This document shows positions 14,181 to 21,248 of a stretch of 35,822 nt of DNA, one piece after another; the first letter of the stretch is position 1; the number at the start of each line of letters is the position of its first letter. The translations under genes were made by a program, and so were the position numbers. The notes below the pieces were generated by a model, which was not told the DNA's origin, did no database searches, and worked only from the letters and a program-made list of their open reading frames with translations. Source of the stretch: Burkholderiales bacterium (GTDB lineage Bacteria > Pseudomonadota > Gammaproteobacteria > Burkholderiales > Burkholderiaceae_C); the NCBI GenBank assembly GCA_028868895.1, contig JAGWTP010000037.1:1-35822 (forward strand). The letters are read 5' to 3'.

Positions 14181-15479
14181 TCAGAGCAACGCGGCCAGGG
14201 CCCGTGAATGGGCCACTTCACCCTGGGTGAATTTTTCGTGGTGGGCCTCGACGCGGTCGAGATCGTAGAGGTAGTTGACCATCAGCCCGAACGACTGCTT
14301 GATGCCTTTGGCCGACAGGTCGGCCAGCGCGTTCAGCCGCTCCAGCCGCGCGCCGTTGTCGAGGTGGAAGCGCGCCACCGGGTCGCCGCCCTGCGTCCCG
14401 GTGTGCTGGCCGAGGTAGTACGCGCACAGGCGCAGCAGCGCCTGGGTTGCTTCCGGGTTCAGCGCGCGCAACGCGGTGGCGCTGGCGAGCGTGGCCAGGT
14501 CGCCGCCGCACTGTGCCAGCAGCGCCGCACGGGCTTGCGCCAGGCGCTCGGCGCGCGCTTTCGTCAGGCCTTCGCACGGCGCGCCGGCCTGGAGCCAGCC
14601 GGCGAAGCCAGGGATCGGCGACAGCGTGCAGAAGGTCTTGAGTTGCGGCAGCTCGCGCTTCAACTCCTCGGCCACCCGCTTGATGAGAAAGTTGCCGAGC
14701 GACACGCCGCGCAGCCCCGGCTGGCAATTGCTGATCGAATAGAACGCCGCGACCTTGAACTGCCTAGGCGGCAGCGGCTGCGAGGCCTTGTCGATCAGCG
14801 GTGCGATCGCCGCGGGCATCTCGGGCAGCAGCGCCACCTCGACGAAGATCAGCGGCTCGTGCGGCAGCTGCGGGTGGAAGAACGCGAAGCAGCGCCGGTC
14901 GGGCTGCAGGCGCCGGCGCAGGTCGTCCCAGCCGTCGATCTGGTGCACCGCCTCGTGCCGGATGAGCTGTTCGAGCAACTGCGCCGGCGAGTTCCAGTCG
15001 ACCCGCTGCAGTTGCAGGAAGCCGGGGTTGAACCAGCTCGACAGCAGGTGCAGGAAATCGGCCTCGACGGCCTGCAACTCGGGCCGCCGGGGCAGCCGGG
15101 CGAGCAGCGCGCGGCGCATCGCGACGATGCTCGAAGTGCCGCCCGGCGAACGGTTGATGCGCCGCAGCAGCTCCTGGCGTGGCGACTCGGCCATGCGCGT
15201 CAGGTGCAGCAGGTTGCTGGCATTGGGCTCGCTCGCGTAGGCCTGCGCGCTTTCGAGCACCGCCTTCGGGTCGGGGCTGAAGTCGCGCGACAGGCGCTCG
15301 AAGAACACCGCACGCTGCTCGTCGGGCAACGCCGTGAAGCGCTCCACCAGGCTGCTGGCGATGGCCACGCTGTTGGCTTCGCCGCGCTCGGACAGCAGCC
15401 GCCGGCACTGGCCCAGCAGGCCGCGCAGGTCGCGCTCGTTCTGCACCTTGCGGGCCGCGATCTTCAGTTCTTCAAGCAT
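14181..15479 (-). CDS. matA: Malonyl-CoA decarboxylase (MCD, MatA type)
   Basis: A 432-residue enzyme that converts malonyl-CoA to acetyl-CoA and CO2. The N-terminal two-fifths is the helical oligomerisation domain (residues 1 to about 180). The C-terminal part is the GNAT-like catalytic domain, with FYSISNCQPGLRGVSLGNFL and TFCTLSPIPGFAGWL, in which Ser287 matches the catalytic serine of the human enzyme. FHLDNGARLERLN follows with the matching His372, then KGIKQSFGLMVNYLYDL. Both catalytic residues are intact. Its start lies inside the end of the GntR gene (8-base overlap), and the receptor gene follows after 69 bases. With MatB it completes conversion of malonate to acetyl-CoA. Confidence 0.93.
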   Translation of the reverse strand: MLEELKIAARKVQNERDLRGLLGQCRRLLSERGEANSVAIASSLVERFTALPDEQRAVFFERLSRDFSPDPKAVLESAQAYASEPNASNLLHLTRMAESPRQELLRRINRSPGGTSSIVAMRRALLARLPRRPELQAVEADFLHLLSSWFNPGFLQLQRVDWNSPAQLLEQLIRHEAVHQIDGWDDLRRRLQPDRRCFAFFHPQLPHEPLIFVEVALLPEMPAAIAPLIDKASQPLPPRQFKVAAFYSISNCQPGLRGVSLGNFLIKRVAEELKRELPQLKTFCTLSPIPGFAGWLQAGAPCEGLTKARAERLAQARAALLAQCGGDLATLASATALRALNPEATQALLRLCAYYLGQHTGTQGGDPVARFHLDNGARLERLNALADLSAKGIKQSFGLMVNYLYDLDRVEAHHEKFTQGEVAHSRALAALL

Positions 15480-16182
15480 TCACGGCTCCCGGCAGTGGCG
15501 CCGGCGCCTGGGCCTGCCCCTGCTCGTGCGCGCGCAGCGCCTTCAACGCCGCGAGTTGCGCCATCAGGTGGTCGTGCATCAGGCGTTCGGCGAGCGCGGC
15601 GTCGCGTTGCTCCACCGCGTCCATCAGCAAGCGGTGTTCGTCGATCGAGGCCTGCACGCGCCCGGGCCAGTTCAACTGGCGCCCGCGCAACAGCCGCACG
15701 AAGCGGCGCAGGTCGTTGGTGGCGCGGTCGAGCCAGCGGTTGTCGGCCAGCGCCTGGACCTTGGTGTGGAATTCGTGGTTGGCACGGTAGTAGCCATCGA
15801 TGTTGTTCGCCGCCGCGTGCCGCTCCAGCACGTCGTGCAGCTTGCGCAGCGCCTTCACGTCGGCCGGCCTGGCCTTGCGCACCGCCTCGAAGGCGCAGCG
15901 GCCTTCGAGCAGCGCCATCACCGGGAACAGTTCGTCGGCGTCGTCTTCCGACAGTTCGGTGACCTTGCAGCCCTGGCGCGGCACCGGCGTCACGAGCCCT
16001 TCGGCGGCCAGCACCTTGAGCGCCTCGCGCAGCGGCGTGCGGCTGATCTGCCAGTCGCGCGCCAGCGCCAGCTCGTCGATCCACTGGCCGGGCGCCAGCT
16101 GGCGCTCGAACACCATGCTGCGCAACCGGGCAGCGACCTCTTCATGGAGCGAGGCGGGGCGCAGCGGCGTGGGGTTGACCAT
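15472..16182 (-). CDS. matR: GntR-family regulator, FCD type (MatR-like)
   Basis: A 236-residue regulator. The winged-helix domain covers residues 8-75, with LARDWQISRTPLREALKVLA as the recognition region and VTPVPRQGCKVTEL as the wing. The FCD all-helical ligand domain fills the rest, with the metal/ligand residues Asp, His and His in NNIDGYYRANHEFH and MHDHLMAQ. FCD regulators of malonate operons (MatR) are released from DNA by malonate, which fits the operon it heads. I start at the ATG at 16182; a TTG at 16224 extends the frame but lies within the promoter. The stop overlaps the decarboxylase start by eight bases. Autoregulation is likely, because a dyad overlaps its own promoter. Confidence 0.88.
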   Translation of the reverse strand: MVNPTPLRPASLHEEVAARLRSMVFERQLAPGQWIDELALARDWQISRTPLREALKVLAAEGLVTPVPRQGCKVTELSEDDADELFPVMALLEGRCAFEAVRKARPADVKALRKLHDVLERHAAANNIDGYYRANHEFHTKVQALADNRWLDRATNDLRRFVRLLRGRQLNWPGRVQASIDEHRLLMDAVEQRDAALAERLMHDHLMAQLAALKALRAHEQGQAQAPAPLPGAVNA

Positions 16183-16215
16183 CGGTGGGTGGGTGCAGGC
16201 GGGTCGGACGGGCCC

Positions 16216-16244
16216 ACTATACAATCAATAATTCATAATTACAA
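16216..16244 (-). promoter_or_regulatory. Sigma70-type promoter of the malonate operon
   Basis: On the minus strand TTGTAA (16244-16239) and TATAGT (16221-16216) are separated by exactly 17 bases in an AT-rich island that stands out from the surrounding GC-rich DNA. Transcription would begin near 16209 and give a leader of about 27 bases before the GntR ATG. This supports that start over the upstream TTG. Confidence 0.75.
16229..16241. promoter_or_regulatory. Candidate GntR/MatR operator overlapping the promoter
   Basis: TAATT (16229-16233) and AATTA (16237-16241) form a perfect dyad around CAT. It lies between, and into, the -35 and -10 boxes of the malonate promoter. An FCD GntR protein bound here would block polymerase, consistent with autorepression relieved by malonate. 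The sigma54 activator gene begins about 105 bases to the right, so the site could affect it as well. Confidence 0.55.
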
Positions 16245-16346
16245 AAACGATGTCCCTGGCGCGCGTGGGGAGGCCTACACTGCCGGTCAGCGCGGCCGCG
16301 CCGGATTCACGGGTGCCGCGCGACCCTGACCGCGCCGAACCTGCCG

Positions 16347-17885
16347 ATGCCCACGCCCGCCCGAACGTCGATGCTGCCCGCCGATGCCGACGGCGTGCTC
16401 AAGCTCGCCGCGCAGAGCATGTTCGACACGCTGGCGAGCACCGCGATGGGCATGCTGGTGGTCGACCGCGAACACCGCATCGTCTGGATCAGCGAGGGCT
16501 ACAAGCAGTTCCTGCCGGCGCTGGAGCGCGAGGAATCCGACTTCGTCGGCCGGCGCGTCGAAGAGGTCGTGCCCAACACGCTGATGGCGCAGGTGATCGA
16601 CACCGGACAGCCGATCCTGGTCGACCTGTTGACCAACAAGGCCGGCACGTTTCTCGTCAGCCGGCTGCCGCTGCGCGATGCCGACGGCACCGTGATCGGC
16701 GCGATCGGCCTGGTGCTGCTCGACCACCCCGAGACCACGATGCGGCCGTTGACGGCCAAGTTCGCGCAGCTCGAACGCGAACTCGCCGACGCGCGCGAGC
16801 AGCTCGCCGCGCATCTGACGCAGCAGCGCCGGCCCAAGCACACGATCGCCAGCTTCATCGGCGCGAGCCCGGCGGCGGTCGAGGTCAAGCGCCAGGCGCG
16901 GCGTGTCGCGCAGACCGGCAGCACGGTGCTGCTGATCGGCGAGACCGGCACCGGCAAGGAGCTGCTCGCACACGGCATCCACGCGGCGAGCGCGCGCGCG
17001 GCGCAGCCGTTCATCGCGGTCAACATCGCCGCGGTGCCCGAGACGCTGCTCGAGGCCGAGTTCTTCGGCGTCGCGCCCGGCGCCTACACCGGCGCCGAGC
17101 GCAAGGGCCGCGACGGCAAGTTCAGGATCGCCGACCGCGGCACGCTGCTGCTCGACGAGATCGGCGACATGCCGCTGGCGCTGCAGAGCAAGCTGCTGCG
17201 CGTGCTGCAGGAGCAGGAGGTCGAGCCGGTCGGCAGCAACCAGGTGCAGCGCATCGACGTGCGCATCATCGCCGCCACCAGCCGCGACCTGCCCGCGATG
17301 GTGGCCGCCGGCACGTTCCGCGCCGACCTGTACTACCGGCTCAGCGTGCTGCCGATCCGCGTGCCGGCGCTGCGCGAGCGGCTCGCCGACCTGGAGGCAC
17401 TGGTCGAGACGCTGCTCGAAGACATCGCCCGGCGCAGCGGCCTGGCGCACAAGACGTTGTCGGCCGATGCGCTCGACCGGCTCGCCCGCCACCGCTGGCC
17501 CGGCAACATCCGCGAGCTGCGCAACGCGCTGGAGCAGGCGGCGCTGATGACCGACGAGCTGCTGCTGACGGCGGCGCATTTCGAGGGCGTGCCGCAGGGC
17601 GGAGCCGCCGCATCGGGTGCCACCGTGCCCGCCACGCCGCCGCGCCCGGTCCGAGCGGCGGCTGCCGATTCGGCGCCCGCAGCGGGTGATGCGGTGCCGC
17701 CGTCGATCGCCGTCAAGCCGCTGTCGCAAGCCGTCGCCGAACTCGAGGCGCGCTCGATCCGCGACGCGCTGGCCGCCACCGGTGGCAACAAGCTGGCGGC
17801 GTCGCGATTGCTCGGCATTGCCCGCGCCACGCTCTACGAAAAGCTCGCGCTGGCGCAGCGCGCCGGCGAGGCGCTCCCGGAGTGA
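16347..17885 (+). CDS. Sigma54-dependent activator (PAS, AAA+, Fis HTH) with GAYTGA loop
   Basis: A 512-residue bacterial enhancer-binding protein. An N-terminal PAS domain (about 25-130: MGMLVVDREHRIVWISEGYK) is followed by a coiled linker. The AAA+ domain (about 165-400) has Walker A GETGTGKE (198-205), the sigma54-contact loop GAYTGA (245-250; Phe of the standard GAFTGA replaced by Tyr), Walker B LLLDEIGDM (about 267-275) and the arginine-finger region FRADLYYRL. A disordered Ala/Pro linker leads to the Fis-type HTH GGNKLAASRLLGIARATLYE near the C-terminus. Tyr at this position is known to be tolerated in the family. No receiver domain is present, so control is by ligand or redox at the PAS domain. 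It diverges from the malonate operon and lies upstream of an ABC operon with a strong sigma54 promoter, its most likely target. Confidence 0.92.
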   Translation: MPTPARTSMLPADADGVLKLAAQSMFDTLASTAMGMLVVDREHRIVWISEGYKQFLPALEREESDFVGRRVEEVVPNTLMAQVIDTGQPILVDLLTNKAGTFLVSRLPLRDADGTVIGAIGLVLLDHPETTMRPLTAKFAQLERELADAREQLAAHLTQQRRPKHTIASFIGASPAAVEVKRQARRVAQTGSTVLLIGETGTGKELLAHGIHAASARAAQPFIAVNIAAVPETLLEAEFFGVAPGAYTGAERKGRDGKFRIADRGTLLLDEIGDMPLALQSKLLRVLQEQEVEPVGSNQVQRIDVRIIAATSRDLPAMVAAGTFRADLYYRLSVLPIRVPALRERLADLEALVETLLEDIARRSGLAHKTLSADALDRLARHRWPGNIRELRNALEQAALMTDELLLTAAHFEGVPQGGAAASGATVPATPPRPVRAAAADSAPAAGDAVPPSIAVKPLSQAVAELEARSIRDALAATGGNKLAASRLLGIARATLYEKLALAQRAGEALPE

Positions 17886-17924
17886 TCGGCGCGGCGCTTT
17901 GCGCCAGGTGCACGCGCCGCGCAT

Positions 17925-17949
17925 GAAAAAGGGCGGCCCGTGGCCGCCC
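17925..17949 (-). terminator. Rho-independent terminator of the PEP-CTERM gene
   Basis: GGGCGGCC (17931-17938) pairs perfectly with GGCCGCCC (17942-17949) around CGT. Read on the minus strand, the stem is followed by TTTTT (17930-17926). It lies 27 bases beyond the PEP-CTERM stop. On the plus strand there is no T-tract, so it would end the sigma54 activator message only weakly. Confidence 0.8.
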
Positions 17950-17975
17950 CGATGCACCGAAAGCAGATTGCCGGG

Positions 17976-18650
17976 TCAGCGCTGCTGCAACGTACGCCGG
18001 CGTGACACGAGGCCGATACCTAGCAGGCCGGTGGCCATCAGCACAAAAGTCGAAGGCTCGGGCACCGCGGTGACCTGGTCTTGATGCGCGCTGCTTTCGA
18101 GCACCGACAGGTCGTAGGGGCTGCGCGTCACGCCCGGCAGCGCGTTCAACCACGAAGTGGCCAGCGCCAGCGCGCCCGACGTGTCGGCCGTGCCGCCGTA
18201 GAACCTCGCCGAACCGGTAGCGAGGTTGTAGACGCTGCTCGTTTCGTAGGCGATCTCCCAGATGGCGATCTGGAACGCGGCCTGCGTGGTGGCGCTGTTC
18301 ACCGCATTGCCTTCGGCGTACAGCTTGCCGATGTCGGTAGCGGCGTGGCTGTTGGCGAACGCATGCGCGGTGCCGGGAACGACGTTGTAGTCGGTGTAGT
18401 TCGTGCCGAAGTTGAGGAACTGGTAGACGTCGACGCAGTAGGTCGTGAACGACGGCCCGCCGTTCAGCGTGGCCAGGAAGCCGCCGGCCTGCACCGCTTC
18501 GGTGATCGCAACGTTGGGCGCCGACAGCGACAGCGTGACGGTCTGCGAGCCATTGGCGAAACCGCTGAAGTTGACAACCCCGGCATGAGCCGATGCGGCG
18601 CCCAGCAGGGTGGCGGCGAGGGCGAGTGGCGCGATCGAGAAACGTGACAT
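17976..18650 (-). CDS. PEP-CTERM surface protein with putative thioester domain
   Basis: A 224-residue exported protein. A signal peptide covers residues 1-23 (ALAATLLGAASAHA). The C-terminus is a classical PEP-CTERM sorting tail: VPEPST (196-201), a hydrophobic helix FVLMATGLLGIGLV, and a basic end SRRRTLQQR. This tail is processed by an exosortase, which is not in the window. The middle region has FTTYCVDVYQF with Cys72, and later ATTQAAFQIAIWEIAYET with Thr122-Gln123-Ala. YC-[VI]-D and TQxA are the pair of motifs that form the Cys-Gln thioester in Gram-positive adhesin thioester domains. I infer such a domain here, moderately. GGAG precedes the ATG. It is monocistronic, with its own terminator, and might act in surface or matrix attachment. 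Confidence 0.85.
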   Translation of the reverse strand: MSRFSIAPLALAATLLGAASAHAGVVNFSGFANGSQTVTLSLSAPNVAITEAVQAGGFLATLNGGPSFTTYCVDVYQFLNFGTNYTDYNVVPGTAHAFANSHAATDIGKLYAEGNAVNSATTQAAFQIAIWEIAYETSSVYNLATGSARFYGGTADTSGALALATSWLNALPGVTRSPYDLSVLESSAHQDQVTAVPEPSTFVLMATGLLGIGLVSRRRTLQQR

Positions 18651-18699
18651 GGAGACTCCGGGTGGGTGGGTCGTCGGCCTCGAAGGTGGGCCCGAGCGA

Positions 18700-18719
18700 T
18701 GTGCGTGACCTTACGCACA
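18700..18719. promoter_or_regulatory. Dyad upstream of the PEP-CTERM gene
   Basis: TGTGCGT (18700-18706) and ACGCACA (18713-18719) form a perfect 7-base inverted repeat with a 6-base spacer, 50 bases upstream of the PEP-CTERM start. This is a reasonable operator position. No promoter hexamers are convincing around it. Confidence 0.4.
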
Positions 18720-18878
18720 CCGAGCCGGCAGCGCACCCCGCAGCCACGGGGGCCCGACACGCCGGTGCGACAAAGCGGGCCCCGGATCGTGACCCGCATC
18801 ACGAAAATTTCGACCCGACCCCCCGGATTCGAGGGGCGCCCGTCGGACCGTGCCTCAAACGGTCGTCCGCAATGGAGG

Positions 18879-18901
18879 CAGTGACTGACTTGCAGTCACT
18901 G
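18879..18901. promoter_or_regulatory. 9-5-9 palindrome, candidate enhancer for the sigma54 activator
   Basis: CAGTGACTG (18879-18887) and CAGTCACTG (18893-18901) are perfect inverted arms around ACTTG. The site is centred about 170 bases before the -24 GG of the sigma54 promoter, within the usual enhancer range. Five T residues follow on the plus strand, so a terminator is an alternative. However, no plus-strand gene ends nearby; the closest ends about 1 kb upstream. Confidence 0.55.
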
Positions 18902-18925
18902 TTTTTCGAATGTGACTTATCGTCG

Positions 18926-18954
18926 GACATCTGAACGATGTCAACAACACATCG
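18926..18954. promoter_or_regulatory. Overlapping dyads, second candidate enhancer
   Basis: GACATC (18926-18931) pairs with GATGTC (18937-18942). The overlapping CGATGT (18936-18941) pairs with ACATCG (18949-18954). The GAYRTC-like half-site thus appears three times within 29 bases, 105-135 bases upstream of the sigma54 -24 element. The arrangement resembles adjacent binding sites for a dimeric enhancer-binding protein. Confidence 0.45.
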
Positions 18955-19058
18955 CGACCACCGCAAGCGCGTCAAAGGCCGCTGAATTATCGATAGCACT
19001 CGAAACTGGCCGACGAAACGGGCGGCATGGTCAGGGTTTGCACTCATTCGGTGCGTTG

Positions 19059-19073
19059 TGGCACGACGATTGC
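19059..19073 (+). promoter_or_regulatory. Sigma54 (-24/-12) promoter of the ABC operon
   Basis: TGGCACGACGATTGC (19059-19073) matches the sigma54 consensus TGGCAC-N5-TTGC, with GG (19060-19061) and GC (19072-19073) exactly ten bases apart. Transcription should begin near 19084, giving a leader of about 60 bases with AGGAGA before the receptor ATG. This is the strongest promoter match in the window. Confidence 0.85.
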
Positions 19074-19144
19074 CTCTGCCGGGCATACGGCGGCGCATAC
19101 CCGACGCTGCCAGCCCCCGACCCCACCGTACAGGAGATCCCTTC

Positions 19145-20380
19145 ATGACGTCCCTGCCTACCCGTGCCCGCCACGGCGCACGCCGACACGTGCTCACCGC
19201 CGCCCTGTCGATCGCCGCAACCGCGTTCGCGCTGTGCGCGCCGTCGCTCGCGCTGGCGCAGGCCAAGGGCGAGATCCGCATCGCCCACATCTACAGCAAG
19301 TCGGGCCCGCTCGAGGCCTACGGTAAGCAGACCCAGACCGGCCTGATGATGGGCCTGGACTACGCCACCGGCGGCACGATGATGGTGGCCGGCAAGAAGC
19401 TCGTCGTGCTGGAGCGCGACGACCAGGGCAAGCCCGACCTGGGCAAGAGCCTGCTCGCCGCGGCCTACGGCGACGACAAGGCCGACATCGCGGTCGGCCC
19501 CACCTCCTCGGGCGTTGCGCTGGCGCTGCTGCCGGTGGCGCAGGAGTACAAGAAGATCCTGCTGGTCGAGCCGGCGGTGGCCGATTCGATCACCGGCGAC
19601 AAGTGGAACAAGTACATCTTCCGCACCGCCCGCAACAGCTCGCAGGACGCGATCGCCAACGCGGTGGCGCAGGACAAGGAAGGCACCAGCATCGCCACGC
19701 TGGCGCAGGACTACGCCTTCGGGCGCGACGGCGTGAAGGCCTTCAAGGCGGCGCTCAAGAAGGCCAAGATCGTCCACGAGGAGTACCTGCCGCCGGGCAC
19801 GACCGACTTCACCGCCGGCGCGCAGCGCCTGATCGACGCGCTGAAGGACAAGCCGGGCCGCAAGGTGATCTGGATCATCTGGGCCGGCGCCGGCAACCCG
19901 TTCAAGATCGCCGACCTCGACCTCAAGCGCTACGGCATCGAGATCGCCACCGGCGGCAACATCCTGCCGGCGATGGTGGCCTACAAGCAGTTCCCCGGCA
20001 TGGAGGGCGCCACGTACTACTACTTCGGCATCCCGAAGAACCCGGTCAACGAGTGGCTGGTCGCGAACCACTACAAGAAGTACGGCACCCCGCCCGACTT
20101 CTTCACCGCCGGCGGCATGGCTGCCGCGATCGCGCTGGTCGACGCGCTGAAGAAGACCCACGGCGACACCAACACCGACAAGCTCATCAAGACCATGGAG
20201 GGCATGAGCTTCGAGACGCCCAAGGGCAAGATGACCTTCCGCAAGGAAGACCACCAGGCGATGCAGAGCATGTACCACTTCAAGATCAAGGTCGACCCGG
20301 CGTTCGCCTGGGGCGTGCCGGAACTGGTGCACGAGATCACGCCGGCCGAGATGGACGTGCCGATCCTGAACAAGCGTTGA
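19145..20380 (+). CDS. Liv-type ABC transporter periplasmic receptor
   Basis: A 411-residue type I periplasmic binding protein (LivK/branched-chain amino acid receptor family). The ATG is set by AGGAGATCCCTTC. A long Sec signal with a basic N-region (TRARHGARRH) ends in APSLALAQA, around residue 38. The mature part starts GEIRIAHIYSKSGPLEAYGK, a family hallmark, and contains VGPTSSGVALALLPVAQEY and TARNSSQDAIANAVAQ. Members of this family bind branched-chain amino acids, short amides, urea, or aromatic acids and other catabolic substrates. The specificity cannot be read here. The sigma54 promoter and the hydrolase at the end of the operon favour a catabolic substrate over housekeeping leucine uptake (inference). 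An intercistronic hairpin follows, often seen where the receptor is made in excess over the membrane components. Confidence 0.9.
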   Translation: MTSLPTRARHGARRHVLTAALSIAATAFALCAPSLALAQAKGEIRIAHIYSKSGPLEAYGKQTQTGLMMGLDYATGGTMMVAGKKLVVLERDDQGKPDLGKSLLAAAYGDDKADIAVGPTSSGVALALLPVAQEYKKILLVEPAVADSITGDKWNKYIFRTARNSSQDAIANAVAQDKEGTSIATLAQDYAFGRDGVKAFKAALKKAKIVHEEYLPPGTTDFTAGAQRLIDALKDKPGRKVIWIIWAGAGNPFKIADLDLKRYGIEIATGGNILPAMVAYKQFPGMEGATYYYFGIPKNPVNEWLVANHYKKYGTPPDFFTAGGMAAAIALVDALKKTHGDTNTDKLIKTMEGMSFETPKGKMTFRKEDHQAMQSMYHFKIKVDPAFAWGVPELVHEITPAEMDVPILNKR

Positions 20381-20413
20381 GGTGTCGAACCCTCGCTGCT
20401 GCGGCGGACGGAT

Positions 20414-20475
20414 GGGGTGAGTGGTTCGCGCCGCGCAGAACTCTCACCCCGACCCTCTCCCGGAGGGAGAGGGAG
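20414..20475. repeat. REP-like palindrome and hairpin between receptor and LivG genes
   Basis: A REP-like unit at 20441-20475 has the arms CCCTCTCC and GGAGAGGG-type around a short loop, preceded by CTCACCCC. A further GGGGTGAG at 20414-20421 can pair with CTCACCCC (20443-20450), extending an imperfect stem. It may stabilise the receptor message against 3' decay and reduce read-through into LivG. Confidence 0.65.
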
Positions 20476-20492
20476 AAAGCAGGCGCAGTCCC

Positions 20493-21248
20493 ATGCTCGA
20501 AACCAGGAACCTCACGATCCGCTTCGGCGGGCACGTCGCCGTGGACCGGGTGAGTTGCGCCTTCCACCCGGGCACGTTGACGGCCATCGTCGGCCCCAAC
20601 GGCGCCGGCAAGACGACCTACTTCAACCTGATCTCGGGCCAGTTGCGCGCGAGCGCGGGCTCGGTGCTGCTCGACGGCGTCGACATCACCCGCGAAGCCG
20701 CGCCGGCGCGCACCCACCGCGGCCTGGGCCGGGCGTTCCAGCTGACGCAGCTGTTCCCGAACCTGTCGGTGCTCGAGAACGTGCGCCTGGCGGTGCAGTC
20801 GCGCCGCCGCCAGGGCCTGAACCTGTGGTCGGTGTGGCTCGACCAGCGCGCCACGCGCGAGCGCGCGATGGAGCTGGTCACGCGGGTCGCGCTCGCGGCG
20901 CGCGCCGACGCGGTGGCGAGCAGCCTGCCGCACGGCGACCAGCGCAAGCTCGAGGTCGCGATGCTGATGGCGCTCGAACCCAGCGTCTACATGTTCGACG
21001 AGCCCACCGCCGGCATGAGCGTGGACGACGTGCCGGTGATCCTGGACCTGATCCGCGCGCTCAAGCAGCAGCCGGACAAGACCGTGCTGCTGGTCGAGCA
21101 CAAGATGGACGTGGTGCGCGAGCTGGCCGACCGCATCGTCGTGCTGCACAACGGCCAGCTGGTGGCCGACGGCGAGCCCGCCGCGGTGATCGCCTCGCCG
21201 GTGGTGCAGACCGCCTACCTCGGCATCGGCTTGGACGAAGCGGCATGA
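20493..21248 (+). CDS. livG: ABC transporter ATP-binding protein, LivG type
   Basis: A 251-residue ATPase subunit. Walker A is GPNGAGKTT (34-42). The Q-loop region is GRAFQLTQLFPNLSVLENV, Walker B is VYMFDEPTAGMS, and the switch His is in LLVEHKMDVV. The signature is the degenerate LPHGDQRKLEVA, in place of LSGGQ, a known LivG-branch variant. The ATG at 20493 begins the family's usual N-terminus; an upstream in-frame start at 20421 would translate the REP-like repeat. Its stop overlaps the LivF start by four bases. It works as a heterodimer with LivF to power import by LivH and LivM. Confidence 0.92.
   Translation: MLETRNLTIRFGGHVAVDRVSCAFHPGTLTAIVGPNGAGKTTYFNLISGQLRASAGSVLLDGVDITREAAPARTHRGLGRAFQLTQLFPNLSVLENVRLAVQSRRRQGLNLWSVWLDQRATRERAMELVTRVALAARADAVASSLPHGDQRKLEVAMLMALEPSVYMFDEPTAGMSVDDVPVILDLIRALKQQPDKTVLLVEHKMDVVRELADRIVVLHNGQLVADGEPAAVIASPVVQTAYLGIGLDEAA

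Noticed and set aside
14208-15962. A 584-codon plus-strand frame across the decarboxylase and GntR genes
   Set aside because: It crosses two well-defined minus-strand genes and has the composition of a shadow.
16183-16224. Upstream TTG start for the GntR regulator
   Set aside because: It lies next to the predicted -10 box, upstream of the expected transcript start, so it cannot be translated from that promoter.
18879-18907. The 9-5-9 palindrome plus T5 as an intrinsic terminator
   Set aside because: No plus-strand gene ends within about 1 kb upstream, and the position fits an activator site. A terminator role is not excluded but is less likely.
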